Source: Candidatus Kapaibacterium sp.
GTDB lineage: Bacteria > Bacteroidota > Ignavibacteria > Kapaibacteriales > UBA2268
Direction of reading: 5' to 3'
Length of the DNA: 64,000 bases
NCBI GenBank assembly: GCA_013414795.1
Contig: CP058732.1
Location: forward strand, 248,001 to 312,000
Positions within the stretch are counted from its first letter, which is position 1, and each line of letters begins with the position of its first letter. Below the pieces are notes generated by a model, which made no database searches, was not told where the DNA came from, and was given only the letters and a program-made list of their open reading frames with translations. Below are positions 53,638 to 61,975 of this stretch, piece by piece. Made by a program: the position numbers and the translations under genes.

Positions 53638-54723
53638 GTGAAGGGGTGGTGGCAAATTTGCAAATTGATAGTGGCGGGAATTCTTCCTGTGGTTTTGATA
53701 TTGTCTTGCGACCCCTGTCGATACGATGATATTAATTCAATACCAGAAGGCGATATATATTTCAATGCTCTTCCAGTAAACACCAACGAGCCAAGTATTT
53801 TTCAAATCGATTTAAATCAATTCAATCCCAGAGAGATTATTAAAAATGGTAGATTGTACTCACCACCATCTCGCGACAAGAAACTGGTTTTCGTCCGCGA
53901 CTATCCAACTGGCTCGCAAGACGTTATTCTTTCGAATATTGATGGTACCAACCAGAGAATAATTGGCGAATCCTACCATTGGTACTCGCGAGACTTCGCT
54001 CTAATCTCAAGTAATGGTATGTTTATCGCAATTGGTGCAAATGGTAAAGAATTGTGGATTGTACGCAACGAAAATACATTTATTAAACTGACAAACAACT
54101 TCTGCAAAGGTACTTTGCCAGCATTTTCTCCCGACGGGACAAAGATTGCCTTTATCGAAGGGAAAGATATTTATACTTCGCCCCAAACCCTTGTCATTTA
54201 TTATCTTGCAACCGACCAACCGCAAATGCTATGCAAAAAAGATTTGCCTGGTCAGATAGTGGAAATTTTTGGAGAACCCACCCTTTCGTGGAGTAAGGAC
54301 GGGGCTTTGGTTTATTGTTCTCTTGAAAATAAGGAAACTTTCGATTTGATTTACGCTACGAGTTTCGAAGGAAGTTACGAACGAACCTGGGAGGTGGAAT
54401 TCATCGGTTGCGGGCAAGTCATCCCGACAAGCCAAGAAAATGTGTTTTACATAACTGGTCGCGATGGTTCTATTTGGCTGGTTAACTTCAATGAACTTGC
54501 TAAAAGATATCAGTTCATTTCGCAATCTTCTGGCTTCTCTTATAATTTGTTCCCAATGGTGGACAAAAATAATTCATATATGCTCTACACAAGGTTCTAT
54601 CGCGACGAGATGAGCATTTTTGGTGGTTCGCTGGAGGTTGTGAGTCTTCAAGAAAAAAACGCAAAGCCGAAAATTCTTTGTAGCAATGTTTACCGTGGTT
54701 TTTGGAATATTTACAAAAAATAA
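53638..54723 (+). CDS. TolB-like beta-propeller lipoprotein
   Basis: A 361-residue lipoprotein using a GTG start at 53638. The signal ends VLILSCDPC (lipobox LSC). The body contains WD40/TolB-type blades: DKKLVFVRDYPTGSQDVILS, GTLPAFSPDGTKIAFIEGKD and PTLSWSKDGALVYC. It is probably a periplasmic or outer-membrane propeller involved in binding. The stop overlaps the ATG of the ECF sigma gene by one base, so it belongs to the sigma/anti-sigma operon and could feed a surface signal to it; that is inference. Confidence 0.8.
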   Translation: MKGWWQICKLIVAGILPVVLILSCDPCRYDDINSIPEGDIYFNALPVNTNEPSIFQIDLNQFNPREIIKNGRLYSPPSRDKKLVFVRDYPTGSQDVILSNIDGTNQRIIGESYHWYSRDFALISSNGMFIAIGANGKELWIVRNENTFIKLTNNFCKGTLPAFSPDGTKIAFIEGKDIYTSPQTLVIYYLATDQPQMLCKKDLPGQIVEIFGEPTLSWSKDGALVYCSLENKETFDLIYATSFEGSYERTWEVEFIGCGQVIPTSQENVFYITGRDGSIWLVNFNELAKRYQFISQSSGFSYNLFPMVDKNNSYMLYTRFYRDEMSIFGGSLEVVSLQEKNAKPKILCSNVYRGFWNIYKK

Positions 54724-55289
54724 TGAAAGAACTTGATAAAGTGAACGGACATTCAGACATTGAACTTTGCTTGGCTTTAAGCCAAGATAAAGCAAAGGCA
54801 GAGGAAGCCTTTACAGAAATATATAATAGATACAGCAATACTATCTATGCATACATTCTTCGCACGGTAAACAATCGAACAGAGGCTAACGATATCTTTC
54901 AAGAGGTCTTTTTAAGATTTTTCGATGCTTGCAAAAATGGTAGAACAGCAAACAATATTTTACCATTTCTGTTGAAAATCGCTCGAAACTTGTGTATCAA
55001 TCACTTCCGTGATAGAAAACAAACTGTTTCTTTCGACGAAACGCTTGGATTGATAAAGTCTGAACTTAATGTTGAACAAAATGAAATTTCAGAATTAATT
55101 GCAAACGCTCTCGCTCTCTTGGATTACAATTCGAGAGAAATTTTTGTAATGCACCATTACCAAAATATGACTTTTAATGAAATTTCGAATATCATTGGAG
55201 AATCAGTTGCTACTGTTAAAACTCGCTACTATCGAGGCAGAGATAAGTTAAAAGAAATATTAACACCTTTTATTAAAAAAGATTATTAA
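54723..55289 (+). CDS. RNA polymerase sigma factor, ECF (sigma-70 family)
   Basis: A 188-residue ECF sigma factor, start ATG 54723-54725 overlapping the preceding TAA. Region 2: AEEAFTEIYNRYSNTIYAYI, NDIFQEVFLRFFDACKNG, LLKIARNLCINHFRDRK. Region 4: NSREIFVMHHYQNMTFNEIS, ESVATVKTRYYRGRDKLKEI. The next gene, 16 bases away, has an anti-sigma-like N-terminus, so its activity is probably held at the membrane until a signal arrives. Confidence 0.93.
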   Translation: MKELDKVNGHSDIELCLALSQDKAKAEEAFTEIYNRYSNTIYAYILRTVNNRTEANDIFQEVFLRFFDACKNGRTANNILPFLLKIARNLCINHFRDRKQTVSFDETLGLIKSELNVEQNEISELIANALALLDYNSREIFVMHHYQNMTFNEISNIIGESVATVKTRYYRGRDKLKEILTPFIKKDY

Positions 55290-55305
55290 AGAAAGGATAG
55301 ATGGT

Positions 55306-56553
55306 ATGGACTACTTAAAATTAATTGACTTATATCTTGAAGGAGAGTTGAACGGAGTTGAAAAAGAATTGCTGTTCAAGGAAATGGCGAACAATCCCGA
55401 GTTGCAAGAATATCTTGAACAGCAAATCCAATTTTCTCAACTCTTCTACAAGGATATGCAAACGATTACGGTGCCAGCCGAGGTAACCAATAGCGTCTTT
55501 TCTGCTTTGAATTTTAATATACCGAACGCCAAATATGTGCCAAGCACGCCCTTAATTGTAAATCTTTGGTCTACGTTACAAAGGTTTGCAACAAGGTTCT
55601 TGCCCTACGTTGCCTCGAGCCTTGTTGGCGGATTGATTGCTTTTGCCCTTTTGTGGTGGTTCTTGCCAAATGGCAATTTGGTTCAAAATCCAATAGGGCA
55701 AACCAATCTTGTTGCCGAGCAAGGTGTTCCCGTTGGCACAGCACAAGAAGTTCCGCAAATCACCTCTGGCAAGGAACAATTGTTCACCAAAAAGGATGTT
55801 GAAAGAATTTTGCAACAAACCTTGGAGAAGTATTTTGCTAATTTGCTTCAAAATAATTACATTACATCAAACTCTTCTCAAAGTCTGACAAACGAAGAGG
55901 TTCCGTCGAATATTACAATTGAACAATCTCCTACGGTCAAAACCAACTCTGCAATTGAACTGACAATGTTGAACAAACCCACGTTTTCAAATAAGGTTAT
56001 CGAACAACCAACACCTCGGGTGCCTTTGTTTGCAACCAATACGACAAGTGTTCTTACATCGAAATTGCGAAATATCACTCTTGGGTTCCGTGGTTATGCA
56101 TTGAAATCCGACCCTGATGTCAATATTAATCTTTCGGAAAAAGGTTTGCTTAATAACGCTGGAATTTCCATTGGTTACAATTTAGGTCAGAACACAAATG
56201 TTGGATTTGAGTTTGGACAAGAGAAATTTGCTCAAAAATATTCTTTAACTTTATACGGAGAAACAACTTACTATAAACAAAATCCATTGGTGTGGTGGTA
56301 TGGACTATATATCCAGCAAAGCATTGGTAATTTATTTATATGGGAAGATTTGAAACCATTTGCCAGAGTTTTCCTTGGCGGAACGCAAGTTGGTCCTCTT
56401 GCCCGAGGCAGTGTTGGATTGAAGTATACACCAGACGAGCGTGTTACTCTGTATCTTGGTTGGGAAGGTTCGATACTTGGGTATAAAGTACAAGACAAAA
56501 TTTACCAGACAAAAAAATCGGGGCTGACCTACGGAGTTTCGATTAAGTATTAA
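55306..56553 (+). CDS. Anti-sigma-like membrane protein with barrel-like C-terminal domain
   Basis: A 415-residue protein. The N-terminus (YLKLIDLYLEGELNGVEKEL, then KEMANNPELQEYL) is like the cytoplasmic region of anti-sigma factors, without a zinc-finger Cys. One membrane helix lies near residues 100-122 (LPYVASSLVGGLIAFALLWW). A Thr/Asn/Gln-rich linker follows, then a C-terminal ~165-residue domain built like a small outer-membrane barrel (YTPDERVTLYLGWEGSILGY, ending GVSIKY). It is preceded by an ECF sigma gene. An inner-membrane anti-sigma factor ending in a barrel-like domain is unusual; the domain might be a periplasmic sandwich instead. Confidence 0.75.
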   Translation: MDYLKLIDLYLEGELNGVEKELLFKEMANNPELQEYLEQQIQFSQLFYKDMQTITVPAEVTNSVFSALNFNIPNAKYVPSTPLIVNLWSTLQRFATRFLPYVASSLVGGLIAFALLWWFLPNGNLVQNPIGQTNLVAEQGVPVGTAQEVPQITSGKEQLFTKKDVERILQQTLEKYFANLLQNNYITSNSSQSLTNEEVPSNITIEQSPTVKTNSAIELTMLNKPTFSNKVIEQPTPRVPLFATNTTSVLTSKLRNITLGFRGYALKSDPDVNINLSEKGLLNNAGISIGYNLGQNTNVGFEFGQEKFAQKYSLTLYGETTYYKQNPLVWWYGLYIQQSIGNLFIWEDLKPFARVFLGGTQVGPLARGSVGLKYTPDERVTLYLGWEGSILGYKVQDKIYQTKKSGLTYGVSIKY

Positions 56554-56557
56554 TTTT

Positions 56558-57301
56558 ATGGCGACAATCAAGAAATTTTTCGTTGTAATTATAGCATTTA
56601 TTCTTGTTCTGTTAATTTGGGGTTGCCAATGCATCCCAAGTTTAGATACAGAACAAGAGATAACCCCTTCGCAGTTTTCCAAGGTGATGTGTGTAAATTG
56701 TGCCCCTTCGTATGAAAAAGTGAAGGTTTCTGTTGGAGAGTACCTTTTGCACAACAGTCTGGATTATGGAATGGAGGAAGGTTTTAAATATTTTAATGTA
56801 ACACCAGGGGTTAAAAATTTTGTAGTGATGGTAAAAGGGGATTCAGTCCTTTATAACGGTTTCGCAAGTCTAACGAAAGCAGTTCCGTATACATTTTTGA
56901 TAATTCAGATGCAACGAAGAGTCAAGGGGATGTTGCTGTATGACACAATTGGAACATTTTCCCCTACGAATTGCTATTTTCGTTTTATTAATGTTGCAGT
57001 GAACTCGCCAACAAATTTGCTTTTCCAGATAGAACATCAATATCCAGTTTATTTTTCCTTGGGTTTCAAAAGTTTTACAAGATTTTTCACAACTTATCCC
57101 GAGCGATATAAAGTTACAATTACGGATGTTGAAAAGGACAGTGTATTGTTCGAATTGCGGAACTTTGAACTTTCTGCTGGCAAAGGATATTCATTTATTC
57201 TTCGGGGCGACTTTCAGTCGGAAAACGAAAGATATGCACCCAATTTGCTTATTGTACAACATAATTTTAGCGAAATTTATCAAATCGAAATAAAAAAATA
57301 A
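56558..57301 (+). CDS. DUF4397-like lipoprotein
   Basis: A 247-residue protein with a lipoprotein signal (FVVIIAFILVLLIWGCQC). The mature part has two beta-sandwich-like halves with CVNCAPSYEKVKVSVGEYLL and CYFRFINVAVNSPTNLLFQI, suggestive of a DUF4397-type fold (weak). It follows the anti-sigma-like gene by 4 bases, so it is the last gene of the sigma operon and may be part of its sensory or target system. Function unknown. Confidence 0.6.
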   Translation: MATIKKFFVVIIAFILVLLIWGCQCIPSLDTEQEITPSQFSKVMCVNCAPSYEKVKVSVGEYLLHNSLDYGMEEGFKYFNVTPGVKNFVVMVKGDSVLYNGFASLTKAVPYTFLIIQMQRRVKGMLLYDTIGTFSPTNCYFRFINVAVNSPTNLLFQIEHQYPVYFSLGFKSFTRFFTTYPERYKVTITDVEKDSVLFELRNFELSAGKGYSFILRGDFQSENERYAPNLLIVQHNFSEIYQIEIKK

Positions 57302-57402
57302 AAAACTTGCTTTTTTCGTAAAATAATATTTATTTTTTTTCGATAAACTTTTGGTTAGAAATGACGATATTTTGTTATGTAGAACAAATGAGAGGGTAAA
57401 AA

Positions 57403-57642
57403 ATGTTTTGGACACCAGAACTTGCATCATATCTTGAAGATGCCCCTTTTCCAGCGACCAAGGAGGAGTTGATTGACTATGCGAATCGTACTGGGTGCCC
57501 TCAGCAGGTTATAGATAACCTAATGGAAATCGAGGATGAGGATGTTTTAATCAACGGCATCGAAGATTTATGGCCAGAATACGAGGAATTGAGTTCCGAG
57601 GATTACTTCTACGACGATGACGAAGAAGAGCAATATGTTTAA
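57403..57642 (+). CDS. DUF2795 domain protein
   Basis: A 79-residue acidic protein: FWTPELASYLEDAPFPATKE, ELIDYANRTGCPQQVIDNLM and a C-terminal acidic tail (EDYFYDDDEEEQYV). The helical core matches the small DUF2795 family, whose members are abundant soluble proteins of unknown function. It stands alone and ends just before a strong terminator. Confidence 0.8.
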   Translation: MFWTPELASYLEDAPFPATKEELIDYANRTGCPQQVIDNLMEIEDEDVLINGIEDLWPEYEELSSEDYFYDDDEEEQYV

Positions 57643-57655
57643 TCTTTCGCTTGGG

Positions 57656-57692
57656 GACTGTCTCGAATTTTGATATTCGGGACAGTCTTTTT
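57656..57692 (+). terminator. Rho-independent terminator after the DUF2795 gene
   Basis: Stem GACTGTC/GACAGTC extended by CGAAT/ATTCG (57656-57687) followed by TTTTTA. The Omp85 gene starts 31 bases later, so its promoter lies within or upstream of this hairpin, or it depends on readthrough. Confidence 0.85.
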
Positions 57693-57722
57693 ATTTTGCA
57701 TCTTTTAATTTTTCGTTTTCTA

Positions 57723-59966
57723 ATGGTTTTGCGAAAAAAATGCATCGTTTTATTTTTGTTTCTTTTTGTTGGTTCGCTATTTTCTAAAAATTCCGAGGTT
57801 AATCTTTTCCCTTCGTTTTACAATCCTTTTTTTGCGGAAATTGATAAAATTGAATTTCTTGGGAACCAAACGTTTTCCAGTTCAACGTTGCAGGGAATAA
57901 TATCTACAAAACCATCGAAGAAGAGCATTCCGCACAAAATACTTCGTTTTTATTACGATAATGTTTCCAAAAACCGCTCCTCCCCAAAATTGCTTTCTTC
58001 TTCATTGAGAGATATTGTTTACTCCCTTATCAATGAGATTTCTTTTTTTAAAGAAGGTCAAGTCGAGCAGGACCGAAAAACCATTGCACTGTATTACTAT
58101 CAAAATGGTTTCCACGAGGTCAAAGTTCGCTATCGATTTTTCCCCGATTCAGCGAAAAGAATAAATATTTTGCAATTTGAAATAGAGGAAGGACCCAGAT
58201 ACATTGTGAATTACATCTCTCTTGTTGGCTTGGAAACACTCGACGAAAACCTCCGAGCAAAAGCAGAAAATTTGAGAAAAATTAAAATTGGAATGCCTTT
58301 CAACGAAATGCTTCTTGCCGAGGAATTGCGTTCCATTCGCATTCTTTTGCGTGAAAATGGATATTTCTATGCAGACTATCAAACACCCAGAGTTGTGATT
58401 GATACTGCCTTGAAAATCGACAGCGTTTTCATTACGTTCTCAACTGGCAAAGTTGTTAAAATCGAACAAATAAACTTTATCGATAGCGTTGGAAATCAGA
58501 AAAGAGTGGGCTATAATGTAAAGTTGAACCACCTGGATATTAAATCGGGGGATATTTACCAGCAAAGTAAAGTGCTGAGTTCAGAAATTAGTTTGAATTC
58601 AATTGGCACATTTGAACTTGTTCGAATTGATACATCTTCTTTGTTCCAACCTTGCACCGATTCGACAATCAATCTAGCCGTGTATTTGCGGTATAGAAAA
58701 TTGAGAGAATACGGAGTAGGTCTTTTTACCAACCGAACCACAACTGAAAAAGCGATAAATATTGGTGCTGAATTTACGCTTACAGATAGGAATGTTTTTG
58801 GTGGTGGGCAATCGGCAAATCTTTTCTTGCGAGGCTTTGTGGTCGATGTTAGCCGTGCAATTTTCGAACGAAAATCCCTCGAATATGAATATCAACTTGG
58901 GGTAAATTTTGTCCAGCCTCTTCTGTGGTTAATTGGCAACATAAGAATTGGTTTGACTGGTTCAATACTTTATTCCCAAAGGAAGGTTTTCAGTGCATTA
59001 CAATTGAACACATTTTCTTTGCCTTTAAAATTTCCCACACGTTTGCCTTTTTGGACTTATTTCAATTATGTCGACATAGATTTGTTCTTCGAAAGACAAG
59101 TTCCCAAAAATTTTGCCACTGCTTCGACCCAATTTTATAAAAATGCACTAACTTTTCAAGATTCTTTGAGAATTCAGCAAGCACTCTCCATCTATGGCAA
59201 CTTGGACAGATATATCAACACCCAACATCCATTGTTGACCTCTTCCTTGTTGGGAATAAACTTAACTGGGGATACTCGCGACAATCCTCTACTGCCGAAG
59301 CGTGGGCGGTTGACCAATCTTGGTTTCGAAGGATATTTGCTTTTGGGAATGGCGAAGTTTTATCGGGTGAATTTGAATTATCTTTCCTTTTGGGAATTGA
59401 CAGATTTCGTCGTTTTGGGGGCAAAAGTTCGTGCTGGACATATTTTTTGGTTCGACCGAGCGAACAGTTATGTTCCATACGAAAGGCATTTCTTTGCTGG
59501 CGGTGCCAATAGCAACCGAGGGTGGGCTTCGCGTCAATTGCGTTATTACAAGGGGGTGCGTTTGGATACCAGCAGTTCTGCGTTGGCTAATAGTTTCCTT
59601 CGCGATTTCGTGGGAAATGCAACTTTGCTCGAAACTTCGTTGGAATTTCGAATTCGATTCGGGCGACCAGCCTACATCGGAAAAATTTTTGCAGACATTC
59701 TCGAAATGCTTACTCTAACTGTTTTTGCCGATGCTGGCAATGCCTATCAATGGCTTGTCAAAGACGAAAAGGGCGACTACTTGATTAAATATTCCCCGAA
59801 AGATTACGTTGAGGGAATAGCTGTTTCAACTGGCTTTGGAATCGGTTTTATTACTCCCGCTGGTCCTTTTTTCCTCGATATTGGCTATCCAATACGCGAT
59901 CCTAACGGTGAGAAAAAACCATTCAAAAATCCAGTTTTCCATATTCGACTTGGTTATTCTTTTTAA
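57723..59966 (+). CDS. Omp85-family outer-membrane assembly protein (BamA/TamA-like)
   Basis: A 747-residue protein. The ATG at 57723 gives a basic n-region and hydrophobic core (IVLFLFLFVGSLFSKN); a longer frame upstream overlaps the terminator. Two to three POTRA-like domains (IDKIEFLGNQTFSSSTLQGI; RYIVNYISLVGLETLDENLR) precede the barrel. The Omp85 lid-lock motif appears as FFAGGANSNRGWASRQL, with later FGIGFITPAGPFFLDIGYPI. It inserts beta-barrels into the outer membrane; short POTRA count and length fit a TamA- or second BamA-type copy. Confidence 0.9.
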   Translation: MVLRKKCIVLFLFLFVGSLFSKNSEVNLFPSFYNPFFAEIDKIEFLGNQTFSSSTLQGIISTKPSKKSIPHKILRFYYDNVSKNRSSPKLLSSSLRDIVYSLINEISFFKEGQVEQDRKTIALYYYQNGFHEVKVRYRFFPDSAKRINILQFEIEEGPRYIVNYISLVGLETLDENLRAKAENLRKIKIGMPFNEMLLAEELRSIRILLRENGYFYADYQTPRVVIDTALKIDSVFITFSTGKVVKIEQINFIDSVGNQKRVGYNVKLNHLDIKSGDIYQQSKVLSSEISLNSIGTFELVRIDTSSLFQPCTDSTINLAVYLRYRKLREYGVGLFTNRTTTEKAINIGAEFTLTDRNVFGGGQSANLFLRGFVVDVSRAIFERKSLEYEYQLGVNFVQPLLWLIGNIRIGLTGSILYSQRKVFSALQLNTFSLPLKFPTRLPFWTYFNYVDIDLFFERQVPKNFATASTQFYKNALTFQDSLRIQQALSIYGNLDRYINTQHPLLTSSLLGINLTGDTRDNPLLPKRGRLTNLGFEGYLLLGMAKFYRVNLNYLSFWELTDFVVLGAKVRAGHIFWFDRANSYVPYERHFFAGGANSNRGWASRQLRYYKGVRLDTSSSALANSFLRDFVGNATLLETSLEFRIRFGRPAYIGKIFADILEMLTLTVFADAGNAYQWLVKDEKGDYLIKYSPKDYVEGIAVSTGFGIGFITPAGPFFLDIGYPIRDPNGEKKPFKNPVFHIRLGYSF

Positions 59967-59980
59967 TTTTTTTATATTTG
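59949..59980 (+). promoter_or_regulatory. Promoter for the 60056 lipoprotein gene
   Basis: CTTG (59949-59952), a 20-base spacer and TATATTTG (59973-59980) fit the Bacteroidota -33/-7 consensus TTTG-N19-21-TAnnTTTG with one mismatch. The predicted start point is near 59986. Confidence 0.5.
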
Positions 59981-59986
59981 ATATAG

Positions 59987-60022
59987 TTGGAGTTGCCTTT
60001 TATAGAACAAAAGTAACTCCAA
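59987..60022 (+). promoter_or_regulatory. Perfect inverted repeat in 5' UTR
   Basis: TTGGAGTT (59987-59994) pairs with AACTCCAA (60015-60022), with inner CTTTT/AAAAG pairing. The hairpin starts at the predicted transcription start and lies 34 bases before the lipoprotein ATG. It could stabilise the mRNA or be an operator; it is not followed by a T-run, so it is a poor terminator for the Omp85 gene. Confidence 0.6.
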
Positions 60023-60055
60023 ATTTTAGGTTATTATTAACAATTGGAGGTCTTT

Positions 60056-60529
60056 ATGAAAACCCATTTAACAATTTTTTTCCTTCTCTTTCTACTTTCT
60101 TGCTCTTCTTCAAAATTTTCGCTTCCTGATAAGTATCCTTTGACGCAAATAAGTGCAGAAAAAACCATTGAACTATACAAATATCGTAGTGATTTGGGGA
60201 ATACTTGCCTTATAAGTATAATGGAATTAAAAGATAGTCCAAACTCAACCTTCGTTTCTGGAATACTTACTTACGATTTTTTAAACCTTTTAAGCACAAT
60301 CGATAAAAAGAAATTGGAGAAAGAATTGGATGAAATGATTAAAAATTATAATGTCGCAATTGTTGACAATAATATTATGTTTATTGATGAAATAAAGGAA
60401 AAAAAGGGAAGTATTCCTAAAGGAATTTTAATGCAAAAAGTAAAAGAAATAGGTGATTTTACCTGCGCCTATTCCGCTCTGCTCGAAGAATTTTTAAAGA
60501 AGTTAGGAACGAACGAGGGAGACGAATAG
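60056..60529 (+). CDS. Hypothetical lipoprotein
   Basis: A 157-residue protein starting at ATG 60056 with GGAGG upstream. The signal ends LTIFFLLFLLSCSSSK (lipobox LSC). The mature part is mixed alpha/beta with a charged C-terminal half (KKKLEKELDEMIKNYNVAIV; GDFTCAYSALLEEFLKKLGT). No family recognised. It has its own promoter and a 5' hairpin. Confidence 0.65.
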   Translation: MKTHLTIFFLLFLLSCSSSKFSLPDKYPLTQISAEKTIELYKYRSDLGNTCLISIMELKDSPNSTFVSGILTYDFLNLLSTIDKKKLEKELDEMIKNYNVAIVDNNIMFIDEIKEKKGSIPKGILMQKVKEIGDFTCAYSALLEEFLKKLGTNEGDE

Positions 60530-60579
60530 GCAAATTATTTCAAGAACATTCAAAAGATTATTAACTTGAATCTACTTAA

Positions 60580-60610
60580 TTTGTTTTTTAACAAATTTTG
60601 TATATTTTTG
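60580..60610 (+). promoter_or_regulatory. Promoter of fbaB
   Basis: TTTG (60580-60583), a 19-base spacer and TATTTTTG (60603-60610) match the Bacteroidota consensus exactly. Start of transcription is expected near 60617, giving a leader of about 20 bases before the fbaB ATG at 60636. Confidence 0.65.
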
Positions 60611-60635
60611 CTTTGCAGAAAATTTGGAGGTCGTT

Positions 60636-61703
60636 ATGTTTGAAAAAATTCAATCTTTGCTTGGTGCAGATGCAGAATATTTGCTTGGCTTTTCCAATCC
60701 TAAAGTTCCAAAGGAGTTGCTAACTTTGCCCGGCCCGGATTTCGTCGACAGAGTTTTTGCTAATTCCGACCGAAACAATAGAACGCTTGCCAATTTGCAA
60801 AGGATTTTCAATACTGGACGCCTTGCTGGTACTGGCTATCTTTCCATTTTGCCTGTCGACCAAGGGGTCGAGCATTCTGGGGGCGCAAGTTTCGCAAAAA
60901 ATCCGATTTATTTCGACCCTGAGAACATCGTCAAACTTGCCATCGAAGGCGGTTGCAATGCTGTTGCTTCGACTTTTGGTGTGCTTGGCCTTGTCGCTCG
61001 CAAATATGCACACAAAATTCCCTTCATTGTTAAAATCAACCACAACGAACTGCTTTCCTATCCCAACAAGTACGACCAAATTCTCTTTGGTACAATCGAA
61101 GAAGCCTACAATATGGGAGCCGTTGCGGTCGGAGCTACAATTTACTTCGGTAGCCCAGAAAGTTCCCGACAGATTGTAGAGATTTCAGAAGCCTTTGCCT
61201 ATGCCCACGAATTGGGTATGGTTACAATCCTTTGGTGCTACTTGCGTAATTCTGCTTTTAAGAAAGACAAAGACTACCACGTTTCTGCCGATTTGACTGG
61301 CCAAGCAAACCATCTTGGCGCTACTCTTCAAGCAGATATTATCAAGCAGAAGTTGCCAGAAAATAATGGTGGCTATCTTGCCCTCAACGCAGAAGGCAAG
61401 TCGTACGGGAAATATGACAAGAGGATGTACGACCAACTTTGCTCCGACCACCCAATAGATTTGTGCCGTTACCAGGTTGTGAACAATTATATGGGCAGAA
61501 TCGGCTTGATAAACAGTGGTGGGGCTTCTTCTGGCGAAAACGACCTTGCCGAGGCGACGAAAACTGCAGTTATCAACAAGCGCGCTGGCGGTATGGGCTT
61601 GATTTCCGGCAGAAAGGCATTCCAACGACCGATGGAAGAAGGAGTAAAATTGTTGAATGCTATACAAGATGTATACCTTTGCAAAGAAGTAACTATTGCG
61701 TAA
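60636..61703 (+). CDS. fbaB: Class I fructose-bisphosphate aldolase (DhnA type)
   Basis: A 355-residue enzyme closely resembling E. coli FbaB over its whole length: [77 protein letters not shown] and the phosphate-binding [20 protein letters not shown]. It uses a Schiff-base Lys to interconvert fructose 1,6-bisphosphate with two triose phosphates. GGAGG precedes the ATG at 60636, so the upstream in-frame start at 60624 is not used. It stands alone with its own promoter. Confidence 0.97.
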   Translation: MFEKIQSLLGADAEYLLGFSNPKVPKELLTLPGPDFVDRVFANSDRNNRTLANLQRIFNTGRLAGTGYLSILPVDQGVEHSGGASFAKNPIYFDPENIVKLAIEGGCNAVASTFGVLGLVARKYAHKIPFIVKINHNELLSYPNKYDQILFGTIEEAYNMGAVAVGATIYFGSPESSRQIVEISEAFAYAHELGMVTILWCYLRNSAFKKDKDYHVSADLTGQANHLGATLQADIIKQKLPENNGGYLALNAEGKSYGKYDKRMYDQLCSDHPIDLCRYQVVNNYMGRIGLINSGGASSGENDLAEATKTAVINKRAGGMGLISGRKAFQRPMEEGVKLLNAIQDVYLCKEVTIA

Positions 61704-61778
61704 AAAAGTGATTCTGACGCTATTAGGGAATTAAAGAGTAAGGGCATTTGGAGAAGGATTAAAAAGGGGTAAATTAAA

Positions 61779-61942
61779 ATGAACGGGCGCGGTCAAACTA
61801 CGTCAATATATATCTGGTTTAGCCATTGTGGACATATCTAATTGGAAAAAATCTTCTCTTTGCTTCTCAAAATGCTTGGGCAACTTCTTGTCCTGGGTGT
61901 AAGACAACAGTACCTGTGGAAACAGAAATCTACAAACAATAA
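61779..61942 (+). pseudogene. Possible frameshifted small zinc-ribbon ORF
   Basis: From the ATG 61779-61781 the frame reads TSIYIWFSHCGHI and stops at 61839-61841. One frame over, the sequence continues LIGKNLLFASQNAWATSCPG then CKTTVPVETEIYKQ and stops at 61940-61942. HCGH followed by CPGC looks like a zinc ribbon split by a frameshift. The 164-base span is not a multiple of three. It lies 33 bases upstream of the large ATPase gene. Nothing else is seen in 61704-61975. Confidence 0.35.
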
Positions 61943-61975
61943 GAAAAAAGGTTTTTATTAAGGGGTTGGGTAAAA

